64,000 bases of DNA from NCBI GenBank assembly GCA_963924555.1, contig OZ004591.1:3038001-3102000 (forward strand), in the 5' to 3' direction. Positions 11,345-23,627 of the stretch are shown piece after piece (position 1 is the first letter of the stretch; every line of letters begins with the position of its first letter). Origin of the DNA: Crambe crambe (lineage: Eukaryota; Porifera; Demospongiae; Poecilosclerida; Crambeidae). Position numbers and translations under genes: made by a program. The notes under the pieces are model-generated. The model had not been told where the DNA came from and did no database searches. It saw nothing but the letters and a program-made list of their open reading frames with translations.

Positions 11345-12660
11345 ATGTCTAGGAGAATAGCCGTATTGGGGGGAGGGATATCTGGTCTAGCTGCAGCCTG
11401 GAATCTCACAAGATCTTCAATACCAACTGAAGTAGTGATTTATGAGGCCTCAAAGAGGTTGGGTGGTTGGATTAAGACAGAAAGAACTAAAGAAGGTGCA
11501 GTGTTTGAGTTGGGACCACGAAGTCTGAGGACAGCTGGGGTATCTGCCAGAGCCACTATGGAGCTGGTAAGCACAGGATTGTATGACAATATATTGATCA
11601 TCTAACCCATTGATGTTACACACCGCACCACTAGCTAAGTTGTCTGGCATAGCTGACCCTTACCACCATTATATTTGACATACTCGTACAATGGCATGGC
11701 TGATCCTTTACCATATTTCCCTAACTGACCCTTTACCATATTTCCCTACACATATAGTACCTGGCCAGCAGGGCTATTCTGTTACTGTACTTGGCTTGAT
11801 CTGTGTGGGATTGTATGTTTATAGATTTCAAGTGTGGGTTTGGAGGATGAAGTATTGCCAGTAACCCGTAATAACAAGGCAGCTGGAAGAAGATTGCTAT
11901 ATACGCAGCAAAATGGACTGGTGGATGTACCTTCTGATATTTCATGGCTCTTCAGAACTAAACCTCCATTTTCTCGGCCACTAATAGGTATGCAGAGTTC
12001 TGGCCAAGGTGGCCAAAATGGCCACTGTCGACCAGTGTGGGCAGGTCATGCTAAGTTACCCTCACCCTTACTGGAAGTAATTAGAGAATGCTCAGCAATG
12101 TATAAAGGTAGTTATAAGTCAAGTGTTGTGGCACTTGGGGGCCTGGCATGTCACTATTGCAGTGGTAAGTCTGTGTTACTACTAGAGAAATGTAGGGCAT
12201 TGTGGGCCAAGCCTGATTGATATGGTTTCTTGTGCATTGTTTTTTGTTTGTTTTAACAGGGTTGAAAAAATAAAGTGTCCACTATAATTATAAAGAACCC
12301 ACGTAATTTGGGACACACCTTCGCACATGAGCACCTCCAATAATGGAGACACCTCTGCAGCGGTACTTAGGTACCTACATGTGTACACATCTACAGTTTC
12401 CTCTAGAATATAATTTAATTGAAGCTGTATAGAAACTGATATGCTAGACTCCAACATAGCAACTATCTCAGATGTTAAGAAAATTCCCCCAGCTTGAAGC
12501 CCAACACTGAACAATCAATAAAATCAACCAATCAGATGAGAGCTTGAAGCAAACTGACCAATCTGATGAGCTGAGAGCTTGAAGCAAACTGACCAATCTG
12601 ATGAGCTGATGAGAGCTTGAAGCAAACCAACCAATCAGATGAGAGTTTGATAAGGAGGTG

Positions 12661-12735
<75 letters not shown>

Positions 12736-15700
12736 TATCCAGATACCTACTACATACATTTGATCCCATAAACAGCTGGCTGAATATAGTAATAAGCTGC
12801 TAACTTCAGCAATTCTGGGATTTCCAAGTTTTAGTTTCAGAAAATACAAAATTATTGGAATCATCCCACCAATTGTAATCTCCCTGTCAGTTCAAGCTCA
12901 TGGTAATATTGGGAGAAATGGTCTGGCATGATAGTTGCTTGCACTACAGTCATTGTATGTGTACAGCGGGTTTGATCTGGAAGGTCCCCCTGGAGTCACT
13001 CTAATACTTAGATAACAAGTCATGACCAGTGAAATTTTCAGATCAAATCTACATACAAGTACAGCATACATACCCTACGGTCACCACAAAAATAAATGAC
13101 AATCTTAGAACATGCACTCAATTGTTGAACTAACACTCAATCCAAATCTCATGCCCAGAAATGGGCCTGGATATTTAGAAGCCCCAGTCTGACTGACCCA
13201 CTCGTACTCTGCTGGTATGATAAGTGTGTCACTGTTTATAATTATAATTTTTATTTCCTGGCAGTCACCGAGCACTTTAGACATATGCGAATCCTTGATC
13301 ATGTAGAATCCAACTGAATTGCACCTTACAGTCCTGCTTAAGGTACTATTGGGAATGAAGAGTATACTAGTATACTAGGGTCCCCCCTCCCATCAATGGT
13401 CTTCATGTAGGAAATACCATCAACTATTCAATAGAATGCTGATCCATGACATTTCTGCACATGCTCTGCGAGTGATCATCATTAATAAACTGGCAATCTC
13501 TTATATTATAATTATCAGCTATTCATATATTGGGAATATGAAGTCTACTGCTACACTAAATGAGGTGAGGTACTGAGATCAGGAGACTTGATGATGGAGC
13601 CACCATATTTCAAATTAGACTGAGCTCAGCATGACTGACTACCAGACTATAATATAAGCATCCTTAATGAGGCAGTATAATAGCCGGTAATATTTGGTTC
13701 ATAAATTTTTATGAGCATTAATGGTGGAGAATAATGTTTCCTTGATGCCTAAATCAGAGTTCACATGGGCCTGGGAATTGGATTAGTGAGTGTGAGATGA
13801 TATCTTGTAGCTTCATGGTTGGGGGTTCATAAGAAAGGGAGGCGCTGATAGGGTAACTTGTAAGGTACTTCCCCAACTAGACCACAGAAAGCAGTGATCT
13901 GTCTGGTACAGTATGCAAAACCAAAATTTACATAGCCTCCTTTGGAGTTGGGCAGCTATGTCATCACATGTCATTATGATTCTTTCAATGTGAGCTTTAT
14001 ATGTAAAAGCTACTCATGGCTTTTTGCTGCTTTCTGTTAACTTGCCTACTTTGTAGCCTCTGCTCCCACGGTCAAGACTTTCATGAGAGTTTCATGTACT
14101 GCTCTTGCTGTTCAAGCCTTAGTACTTTTCAGATAATTATAATCAGAATAGTCAGATAGAACAGTGTGACTTAATTGCTTGCACATAAAGATTAATTTCA
14201 GGATGGGGCAAAGTATTAAATTGGTACTGTGGGTAGGAAATTTGGTGTGGAGATACGTACCCTATGTAGTATAGAATTCAACACATGACGATTCATCAAA
14301 GCAGGTTGGATAAATGATGGCCTATTTTTTGATTACAATAGAGAGTACAGGAAGTGGCACTAGCTATAGGAAATGGTACAATATGTGAACAACTGTTCCG
14401 GAGTTTTAAAAAAATCGCTGTAAGACTGAGTGTATGTATACCCCGCGTGCGCATGCGCAGCAAGGGATAAAGCAATCGGTCGTGGTGTCAATATATATAT
14501 ATATATATATGCCAATATTTTTGAAAAACCAAGTAAATCGTCACTTTTTACGCTCTATTGCAATGGTAGAAGACTTACCTCTCAAATATAGCTCCACAAC
14601 AGTAGTCTAACTTGGCAAACCGCCTTCATTGACAAACAGAGATCACAAGTTCTAGCAAGTTGAGTGAGCAAGTTCTAATTAAGCATATGTAATTTGCTCC
14701 ATACCTACTACAAAATTTATATAGCATGACAATTACCCTTGTTTTATGCCTCAGCACTAGTATGGACTTACAGCAGTGTGCATGTATTAGCTCTGGGTAC
14801 TGCGCAATTCTTAATAGTGCACACTATTGAAAATTGTTAATTGATGAATAAAAAGGTTAGCCTCATTCCCAGATCTATTTTTTTGAAAGTAAGGTCTGGG
14901 TACAAGGCTAGGGATTAGGTCAAATGAGTTGGGTGATTCAAATGTCAATCCCTGTGTTGAGTTACGACTTCTTTGTGTGTCTAAATGATGTCATGCAGTG
15001 TTCTCTGATTGGCATATACATTATCCAGGGAGCAGCTGCACCACTTCTAGGTTTGGAAGAGGGGAGCTGTTTTATCAGGTGCATGATTGGAAACCATTTA
15101 GGTGGTGGGATCTGGACTTAAGCATTAGCTATGTCAACTCAGATTTTGGGTCAACTCCCTATACATACATAGCTGGAAGGAATTGTTTTATACATAACTC
15201 TCTTGTCCCCCAGCGACACAGGTCTGCTCCACTGAAATGGAACTGTCTACACCCTATACTACACCCCAGGGGTGTAGTATATTAGCAGTATGTGTACACC
15301 CTTGAATGTATGGTCTACACCCAGTGTGAAGTCAAAGTTTGTGACTGAAAAATGGTCAGGTAAATACCTGACCTAAGACTCCACCCCTGTCATAGGCTTT
15401 GTACTCTCTGCTCTGGCAAGAATCGTGTTCATATTACATTTCTTGGTATTTTTTAATGTGCACATGCATGATTATCACCACTGAGCTCGCTAGCCGATGG
15501 TCTATTTCCTGCAATATATAGCTGCATGCATTAGTTCACAGTCATTGCTATGACGAATAATGGGGTATGAAACTCTAATTAAAAGTGAAACATTTTTTGA
15601 CTTGGCTTGTTATTTTTCAATATTACTAAAGTGCTGTATGATTTCTATTGTTGAGTTAATTGTTACTCTTTTATCCAGGATCTGTTTTGAAAGAGCTTTT

Positions 15701-16958
15701 GACGAGGAAAGGATCTGGAGATGAGACTGTTTATGATTTCTTTCTGAGGAGACTGGGAAAGGAGGTAGTAAACCACTCAATGGATAATATTATTAAGTTC
15801 CAATAATTAAGATTTGACTTGACCTTTTGAACTCTTAAATGGCTATGAATATGCCACAGATTTGGATGGGGCTATAATGGGAACCCCTACTACAAACTCA
15901 ATTTCCTGAATTGTTTGTGGAGGACCAGATCTCTAGACTCACTCACTCTTCCCTTATCTATGCATATGTAGAGATGGCCCAACCATCCTGAAATAAATGT
16001 GAATGTATGTGCGAAATTTATACTGAAATGCTGATTTACTTACTTATTCTAACTTTGAGGAATAGACTAGCTCCATCAGTTGGAAAGTTTTACATACTAT
16101 ACAAAAGTTATACCTGATGTGTACCCCTGCCTCTTTGCTATGACCATTTTGTGCAAAGTACTATGCCATGTAGAATGTCATGTCTCTATACAGTTGTTCT
16201 ATACAGCCATTCAAGTGTAACAACCTACTTGCTATTCAGGGATTTGTGGGGACATCAATAAGGGTATTGTCCACCTTTTACTGCTAGGTGGTGGAGTATT
16301 TGATGGACCCTATGTGTCGGGGCATATACGCGTCTAGCACTCAGAGTCTCAGTGTCAAGTCTTGTTTCCCGGCCATCTATGAGGCTGAGCAAATGCATGG
16401 CTCAGTCATCATGGGCATGCTCAGGACAAAATCTGGTTAGTACTAAGTGTGCTACATACATGATATTACTCTCTTAGCAGGTAGCACTGTACACAACAAT
16501 AATATTATGGTAGAAGCACTGCACCACTTACTTGTATTCTATACTTAGTAGACTTCAGTGGTGCTTCATATCTACATGCAAACATGCCTAGTACCAGGCT
16601 CAATCACCCCCTCCTCCATCCTCCCAACTCTCAGAAATATGCATTGGTATTCCCCCAAGTCTGAACCTCAACTGACTTTCCCAACTCTCAGAAACCTGCA
16701 TTGGTATCCCCCCAAGTCTGTTAATTAATGAACCTCAACTGACTTTCAAATGCATACTGTATTTTTGTCAGCATTCCATCCAAAGTGGTACATTGTGTGG
16801 CATAGCAATTTCATGTAAAACTAGATCACTATAACCACATGAAAAATGCACCTATTAAAATGTCCATACTGTAGTCTAATTGGAGCTGAGTCATGTATTA
16901 TGACTTTTGACTGGTGGGGGCAAGGGAAAGCACCCCCCCCCCCCAAAAAAAAAAAAAA

Positions 16959-17006
<48 letters not shown>

Positions 17007-19395
17007 TCCTCCTTGAACTGTGCCTCAATTTACCTTTACCTTACGATGTGTAAGTACTTCCTGAAGTTCACAGCCTGCCCCCCCTCCCCAAATTTATTAA
17101 TTAAATTCCGATTTGTGTTCACTTGGGTAACTGGCATGGAATAGAAGCTGCTAGTACATAGATAGCGTTGGAGTCAAGTAAATACTTGAGGACTCCAGCA
17201 TAGGTACTACTCTTGGCACTTGGGTAACTCCTAGTCATGCTTCATTGGCTTGATTCAAATGGGAGAGTTTATACTCTGCACTGTGATTAGCATAAAGGGG
17301 ATAGGTTGGCTCCTGTTACACTGTACATATTACTTGAATGCACGACCTAAACCTAAGAACTTGTCTACAACCCTAAAAGTTATGTACTGAAACATAATTG
17401 TTTGCTTTCATGGTTGCTACACAAATTGCTTTGCTGTATCTAGGTCAGCATCTTTCTCCCTCCTTCCTAACATGACTTGTAGTAGCCTATAAACCTATCT
17501 GGTTGAATAACAACCCACTACATGGTGTACCCCCACCCAAGGGCCTTGATTTCTCCCTTATATCCACCTTGATTTATAGATCCCATTCCACCGTCTGCTT
17601 GTTCTCTGCTAAAGCGTTCATCATCCGAAAAGTGGACAATTTACACTCTGCAAAGAGGTCTAGGTGTCTTGCCTGATGCATTGCATAGCTTCCTAGAGGA
17701 AAGAGGCATAGAAGTAAAACTAGGACAGCTCTGTTCTAAGTTGAAGTTCAAAGGTGACAAAATCATGGTATGTATGTATATGATAATTCCCCAAGCAACT
17801 ATCTCTTTCATCATGAAATGTAAATTTTGGGTTTTGAGTTTCCAAATAATCTGTCTAGACATATTCTGTGTGCATCCTAAGTAGCAGGTTATGATGACAT
17901 GACACCAGCACACATGTAGATCTACAGAAACTTCAAATACCATCTGAGAATATTGGGAGTTTACACTGTTATACACTCCCTACCTGTAAGTTGGTGTCTC
18001 TATTAAATAATGTAGGTACAAGCAGGAGACTGTGCTAAAGAATATGATCATGTTATATCCACTATTCCTTCACATGGTAATGGCATTAGATAATTCTTGT
18101 CCTATGTTTTGTTGTTGTTGTTGTTGTTGTTTATTTGTTTGTTTATTTGTTGTTGTTTTTAGAGTTATCCTCACTGCTTCCTAGTGCCTCTCACTCTGCC
18201 TTGTCTGAAGTTCTAGAAACCATTTCTTCTGTGACAGTTGGTGTGGTTTGCTTGGAATTTGAAGGGGATGACGTACTGCCACGAGATTATAGTGAAGTGA
18301 GTGTTTAGGAAGTAGAATAGAGAAAAATATGGGGATGTCATTTGTTTAATTATGCCAATATACAAAAAGGGGGGTGCAATATTTATGACCGTATAGCATA
18401 AAAAAGCATAAACTGTGCATTGTGGAAAGAATAGCTAATTCCTTAAGACTGTTAGTTAAAAGTATGCTGGTGATGGCTTAGCCTCTTACCAACAGCCTGC
18501 TACAAGGCTAGTGATGGCTCTATAAGTAGAACTGTTTTGAGGAACACCCACCATTTGCAAGTGTTCACAGGCTAGGAAGTCACTTCAACTACTAGAATTC
18601 TGCTTACTACATACATGATGTTTGTACTACCCACAACCAAAAAAAGCTGGCATTGGTGTGTAGAGCAATTAGGCCTTAAATATTGGGGGGCTCTCCCTCC
18701 ACTGGGGTATCCCCTTCCTACACCTAGTGGTCCACCATTTTACTGTGCAAAAAAAGATTATAACTTAGCAGCTGTATTGCTATATTTTCAGGCTTTTGGC
18801 TACTTAGTTCCATCTACAGTGACTTCTAGGTTGCTGGGTGTAGTGTTTGACTCTTCCACTTTCCCTGAGCAAAGTAGGAAAGACAAAGTGTCTACTAGAC
18901 TAACTGTGAGTAGTCTACTAATATACCCATCATGTCCAAACCTGATAATGTCTCTTCAAAGGTGATGCTTGGTGGGGAATGGTTTGAGGATTTATTTGGA
19001 AATACATGTGCAGTAAGTGAGGAAGCCATCACACTAGTGGCACTAGAGGAATTAAGGAACCAAATTGGACTAGTTAAAAAACCTTCTCGCATCTTATGCC
19101 AAATACACAAGGTACACTTAATCATTTTAATACCTTATAGTACTGTAAGATATAATAATATATCTTGCAGAATTGTATCCCTACGTATGAGGTGGATCAC
19201 TCTGTGAAACTTGGTAAGTGATAATAATTAATGCCATCACACTTGACCAGTTAAATTTATCTCATAGATAACATTTTTCAATATCTTTCACAAAGAAAAT
19301 TGCCTCTCACTATAATTGGATCATTCTATCAGGGAGTTAGTGTCAATGACTGCATCTATAATGCAATTCAATCAACTAGTAATCTATTGGAGTAA
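11345..19395 (+). CDS. PPOX: Protoporphyrinogen oxidase
   Basis: Flavoenzyme that oxidises protoporphyrinogen IX to protoporphyrin IX, the penultimate step of heme synthesis; in animals it works at the inner mitochondrial membrane. Eleven exons: 11345-11566, 11825-11987, 15679-15764, 16288-16435, 17580-17767, 18016-18076, 18163-18296, 18792-18905, 18962-19111, 19171-19213 and 19268-19395. Phases agree throughout and give 478 residues, against 477 in human. The N-terminal dinucleotide-binding motif GGGISGL is at residues 9-15, followed by RLGGWIKT and FELGPRSLR. Later family landmarks are MDPMCRGIYA, DHVISTIPS, the VFDSSTFPEQ region and the C-terminal YQGVSVNDCI. As in other animals there is no obvious cleavable mitochondrial presequence. 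Intron 2 is unusually long (3.7 kb) and repeat-rich. SC5D starts 124 bp downstream. Confidence 0.96.
12538..12650. repeat. Minisatellite of about 36 bp in PPOX intron 2
   Basis: Three to four imperfect copies of a unit containing GAGCTTGAAGCAAACTGACC and ATCTGATGAG, directly upstream of the TC tract. Confidence 0.75.
12664..12733. repeat. (TC)n microsatellite
   Basis: About 35 uninterrupted TC dinucleotides. The open frame read across it on the minus strand (Arg-Glu repeats) is an artefact of the repeat. Confidence 0.95.
14859..14910. mobile_element. Short palindrome with TAGCCTC-family ends
   Basis: 52 bp starting TAGCCTCATTCCCAGA and ending TCTGGGTACAAGGCTA, the same termini as the elements at 6877 and 9242. 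No matching target duplication is visible, so this may be a deletion derivative or a damaged copy. It is in PPOX intron 2. Confidence 0.55.
16932..17006. repeat. Poly-C, poly-A and (TAA)n run
   Basis: About 13 C, then about 16 A, then about 15 TAA units inside PPOX intron 4. The tail-like order could mark the 3' end of an old retroposed copy, but no body is recognisable upstream. Confidence 0.85.
18479..18510. mobile_element. 32-bp minimal TAGCCTC element with 9-bp target duplication
   Basis: A 32-bp sequence starts TAGCCTCTTACC and ends CTGCTACAAGGCTA, matching the outer ends of the larger TAGCCTC-family elements. The exact 9-bp duplication GTGATGGCT flanks it at 18470-18478 and 18511-18519. 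It lies in PPOX intron 7. It is either a transposed remnant or an internally deleted copy reduced almost to its ends. Confidence 0.65.
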
Positions 19396-19519
19396 TATTA
19401 TTCATTACAATAATAAGCCCAAGGGGCATATGCAACTAGTAGAACTCCATTATGCGCGTGCGCGCGTATAATCATAAAACCAGAGAATTTTTGCACTTGA
19501 GGCTGCAAAATCTTGATGG

Positions 19520-20419
19520 ATGATGGATCTGGTGCTTGCGTTTGTAGATAAAAATCTATTTACTTTATATCTCTATCCTACATCATGGCCAGAGGAGGAC
19601 ATATTTCGTCAACTACTTTCACTCCATTTGATCGTGACAATTGGCGGTTGGCTGCTATATTTCGGTACAGCAAGTCTAAGTTACATATTTTTGTTCGACC
19701 GACGATATAGACGTCATTCCTATTTTCTGCCTAACCAAGAACTGCAAGAAATTGCTTGTGCTACTTGGTCTATTCCGTTTATGTCCCTGATAGCTGCACC
19801 ATTATTTTTGTTAGAGGTCCGAGGCTATAGTAAACTGTACATGAACATGGATACCTATTCTGCAGTGATTGTAGATATGAATGGTACAGAAGTGAATTCT
19901 GGAATGTTCAGCTCAGTTATGCAAGAATTATCATACATGCTTCTTAGTGTGTTTATGTTCCTCATGTTCACAGATTGTTTTATCTATTGGATCCATAGAG
20001 GACTCCATCACAGATTGTTATACAAGCATATTCATAAGCCTCATCACAAGTGGAAAGTCCCTACTCCTTATGCAAGCCATGCATTTCATCCAATTGATGG
20101 CTTCTTACAAAGTTTACCATATCATGTGTACCCTTTTCTATTTCCATTGCACAAGATTGTATACCTTCTTCTGTTTGTTTTTGTGAACATTTGGACTGTA
20201 TCCATCCATGATGGAGATTACCGAGTTCCCGTTTTGCTTCAGCCATTCATCAATGGTTCAGCTCACCATACTGATCACCATCTATTTTACAAGCATAACT
20301 ATGGCCAATTCTTTACTCTATGGGATCGAATTGGTGGTTCTTTCAAACATCCAACAGCATTCTCTGGAAATAATCTTCTTGATGAGATAGAATCAGAGGG
20401 AAAACATAAAATATCATAA
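19520..20419 (+). CDS. SC5D: Lathosterol oxidase (sterol C5-desaturase)
   Basis: Membrane di-iron enzyme of the endoplasmic reticulum that introduces the C5 double bond into lathosterol to give 7-dehydrocholesterol, a late step of sterol synthesis. One uninterrupted frame of 299 residues, the same length as the human enzyme. The three histidine boxes of the fatty-acid-hydroxylase superfamily are present: HRGLHH (159-164), HKPHH (172-176) and HHTDHH (249-254). Hydrophobic segments precede and follow them (near residues 35-60, 85-100, 135-155 and 205-230). The start is a double Met; either could be used. The gene is intronless while its neighbours are intron-rich, so an origin by retroposition or intron loss is possible. 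The start codon is 124 bp after the PPOX stop, on the same strand. A large foldback element follows the gene. Confidence 0.95.
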   Translation: MMDLVLAFVDKNLFTLYLYPTSWPEEDIFRQLLSLHLIVTIGGWLLYFGTASLSYIFLFDRRYRRHSYFLPNQELQEIACATWSIPFMSLIAAPLFLLEVRGYSKLYMNMDTYSAVIVDMNGTEVNSGMFSSVMQELSYMLLSVFMFLMFTDCFIYWIHRGLHHRLLYKHIHKPHHKWKVPTPYASHAFHPIDGFLQSLPYHVYPFLFPLHKIVYLLLFVFVNIWTVSIHDGDYRVPVLLQPFINGSAHHTDHHLFYKHNYGQFFTLWDRIGGSFKHPTAFSGNNLLDEIESEGKHKIS

Positions 20420-20558
20420 CTTTCTTTGAACAACTGCTAACAATTCAAGCTGCATCAAATGTACACGTATTATGATTATAGCTCATTCACTATAGCTGCT
20501 ACTAATTTTTTTGAGTCTTTAATAAATATTATGTCACCTATATCATCATGTAGCTTTA

Positions 20559-21165
20559 ATGAGCGCAAAAAATTTCATCTAAATAAAAAGTGAAGTAGGT
20601 TAAATTTAGCTGCATTCCTATCACTCCTACCCCAATATCCACACCCATATATACACCCAACTTAAATCCCTACTCTTCACTCCCCCTTCAGCAATAAGTG
20701 AGTCAAGTAACCCCTTACCCGTACCCATCACCAAACTCAAGAATCACAGCAATAATAAACTACTATTCTAGGCCTCCTTAAGAGTGAAGTAGGAATAGTA
20801 GTTTTATAATAATATTATTGCTGTGATTCTTGAGTTAGGGGTTACTTGACTCAAGTAACCCCTTACCCGTACCCATCACCAAACTCAAGAATCACAGCAA
20901 TAATAAACTACTATTCTTGGCCTCCTTAAGAGTTAAGTAGGAATAGTAGTTTTGTAATTATATTATTGCTGTGATTCTTGAGTTTGGTGATGGGTACGGG
21001 TAAGGGGTTACTTGACTCACTTATTGCTGAAGCTCGAAGGGGGAGTGAAGAGTAGGGATTTAAGTTGGGTGTACATGTATATATGGGCGTGGATATTGAA
21101 ATTAGGAGGGGTAGGAGTGATAGGAATGCAGCTTCACTTTTTGAAGAAATTTTTTGCACTCACTT
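20559..21165. mobile_element. Foldback element with nested palindromes
   Basis: The outer arms (about 20561-20720 and 21005-21162) are inverted copies sharing GCAAAAAATTTC at the tips and the phrase around ATCACTCCTACC. Between them are two further palindromes built on AGTAACCCCTTACCCGTACC and its complement, each with the CTACTATTC..GAATAGTAG core. The whole can fold into one long hairpin or several smaller ones. I find no clear target duplication and no coding capacity. It lies 140 bp downstream of SC5D. Confidence 0.75.
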
Positions 21166-21351
21166 GTTTCCTTTGTAATTAGCTATATATATAAATTGAT
21201 AATTAATATAGCCTTTAAAAATATAGTTTTTGAAAATGTTCCTCTTTGATAAGTACGTAGCACTGGATATGGAAGATTATTAACAATATTTGTGTATTAT
21301 TCATAAGAAGTAGTTATTCCTTCATACCCTGCACCTATGCTTTCCAATATA

Positions 21352-21457
21352 TGTAACTACATGCATGCTGTAACTACATGCATGCATTCTGTAACTACAT
21401 GCATGCATGCTGTAACTACATGCATGCATGCTGTAACTACATGCATGCTGTAACTAT
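21352..21457. repeat. Minisatellite, unit GTAACTACATGCATGC
   Basis: Five to six copies of a 17-21 bp unit whose ATGCATGC core is itself palindromic. It lies about 390 bp upstream of secreted gene A. Confidence 0.85.
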
Positions 21458-21842
21458 AGTATACATACATGGTTTATAGTTCAGTTTATTTTCCACTGCA
21501 AATTTACCTTCAGTATGATAATAAATCCTTTATGCACCTGTTTTACCACATCCATGACTTAATAACTAGTGATAATGCACCCTGTTACCACATCCATGAC
21601 TACCTTTAAGATTAGGAATAAACAATTGTGATGATGCACCTGTGACCACATGGATGAACTATGTAGCTAGCTACTTGGTGTACCTCATGCAGTATGACCA
21701 CTTGACTTAGGAAGATTACTTTGCTGCCAAATTAGTACATTGAAACTAGTTATGTTAGCTAGTATAAGCCTTCTGCATTATATATAAAGGTTAAACATTG
21801 TTGATAACCTTGTAGTGAAGAAGTACGGAAGGTTGATCAAAG

Positions 21843-23430
21843 ATGTTCTTCTCTACTTGGTTCCTGCTATCAAACGGCTTACTTTTCTTTTCCTGCTCAG
21901 CAATGGCATATCCTCAAGTCAGTCGTAATCACCTGATTTCAGATCTCATAGCAAAGCTGCAAAAAATGCCATGTTCCACCCCTGGTAATAATTATAGCTG
22001 CATTAAGGATTAGCTAATTCAGGTCTGATAGCTATGTACCTGAGTTTTGTGCATATTTGAAAATCATCCCAGTATTTAAGTGCTGATTGCTTATTATAAT
22101 TCAATAATAGATGTCAATTTTAATTATGTAGCAATGCAGTATAACTTAGGCATGTGAATTGTAATCATCATCAAAATTTTAAATTTTGCCTGTGCAACTC
22201 TAGGTTGCATATTCTGGTCTCTTGTTTCCCACCTTTTTTTAATCACTATTGATGTAAATGGACTTAAACTATAAAGGAAGACCTTGATAAGTTTCTTTAT
22301 TGCTGTTCTGCTAATTAATTAATAGTCAGTCAATCACACACATTTTTCATGTGATTTAATTGTACCCTAGCTACCCTCAGTTTTGTTAACTAGCACTTCT
22401 TCTGTAGAAAATCCCAAGCAGAACACCTGTACATCTCTAAACTACACTGGATGTTGTGTCAAAGGTGAATGTTCAGTTAATGACACATGTTACTGTGATC
22501 GTGATTGTCACAGACATGGAGACTGCTGCTCTGACATAGAAAATATAGGATGTTATGGTATGCACATAAAATAAAGTGTTAATGATTTATAATGTTTGTC
22601 TATTTTCAGCACCTAATAGTTGCAATAATGGTAACATACATAAAGAAGAATGTTGTAGCTAGTGATACTATTGTTGGTGCCTGTAAAGTCAACACTTCAA
22701 ATTCTACATCATGTTATTGTGATAATTGCTGCGAAAGGAGAAATGATTGTTGTGAAGGTTTTACAGAATTTATGAAATCTTGTATTTCTTCTGTTAATTC
22801 TTCTGCCAGTGCAGGTGTGTATAATTATTACAACTACCACACTTTATTTTTTCTGTTGTTCCTCAGTCATTTCAAAGTTACAGGAGCCAAGGGTGAAAAT
22901 TATACCTAGTGAAGGTGTGTATAACTTATCATTTTGTTGATGTACCACTTGAGGAGTCATTTATTTTTCATGATACCTGTTGTTCCTCAGTCATTTCAAA
23001 ATTACAGGATATTCAGCAGCCAAGGGTGAAACCTACACCCAGTAAAGGTGTATAACTTTGATTATTAGTGTTAGTAACACTCCACTTATTTTCATTCTTT
23101 AGTCAATTCAATACTGCGTCAGATTATTCGGCAGCTGATGATGGAACTAGCACAAATGGTACTGATAATCAATAGTCTTATACTTGGATAAGATATAATG
23201 CTAGTAAGCACTACGTACCTCCCCCAATATGACATTAACATACATAAGGCTTATGAGATAAGTATTCATGAGAAGGCTATTTAATTATACAGCTAGGATG
23301 TTTGCTAGTGGGGCACAAAAATTAATTAGCAAGCTACTAGCTAACTACATACATCTTGTCTAATCTCTCTGACTTATTCAAAGGAAAAGGATTACAATTG
23401 AAGCAGATAAGCAGCAGAAATGAAGATTAA
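21843..23430 (+). CDS. Secreted somatomedin-B-like gene A
   Basis: Exons 21843-21984, 22408-22557, 22620-22814, about 22869-22918, about 22990-23048, about 23103-23159 and a short last exon. The product starts with a signal peptide (MFFSTWFLL..FFSCSAMA), then a conserved helical stretch (SRNHLISDLIAKLQ), then one complete Cys-rich module (GCCVKGEC, CYCDRDC, GDCCSDI) resembling the somatomedin-B fold. A second, incomplete module follows (CYCDNCC, NDCC), then two near-identical short exons (VISKLQ..PRVK) and the basic helix RQIIRQLMMELAQM. Most junctions are phase 1. The ordinary acceptor at 22609 would lead to a TAG stop; an acceptor at 22619 keeps the frame but drops three Cys. The last exon is uncertain: it starts at 23384 (stop at 23401) or further on (stop at 23430). 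Function unknown. Confidence 0.6.
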
Positions 23431-23627
23431 TTAACATTATGACATATCAGTGACATATAATAGCTGTTAGAATCTGTGTGATAAATTATACTAGTATTAA
23501 TTATATTGCTAATGAACTTTGATTCCATTCCACGGCCACAGCAACAATTCCGCGCGCGCATGAGACTAAACGCGCGTGCTTATATTATATTATGCATATC
23601 ATGTGACTAGCAGCAGTCGATGGCAGA

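Larger units (their letters stand above)
11988..15678 (+). other. Long intron 2 of PPOX
   Basis: 3.7 kb without exons. It holds near-identical copies of an AT-rich phrase at 11690-11740, a tandem repeat at 12538-12650, a long (TC)n tract, a (TA)n tract at 14490-14509, a 52-bp TAGCCTC-type palindrome at 14859-14910 and an inverted repeat around the sequence CACCCCAGGGGTG at 15255-15275. No gene is seen. Confidence 0.5.

Noticed and set aside
12532-12864. Minus-strand open frame of 110 codons with a long Arg-Glu repeat
   Set aside because: It is a read-through of the (TC)n microsatellite inside PPOX intron 2.
16914-17144. Plus-strand open frame with poly-Asn
   Set aside because: It is produced by the A run and (TAA)n repeat in PPOX intron 4.
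21352-21457. ATGCATGC repeats as a possible regulatory array
   Set aside because: A simple expanding minisatellite explains them; no nearby start site depends on it.
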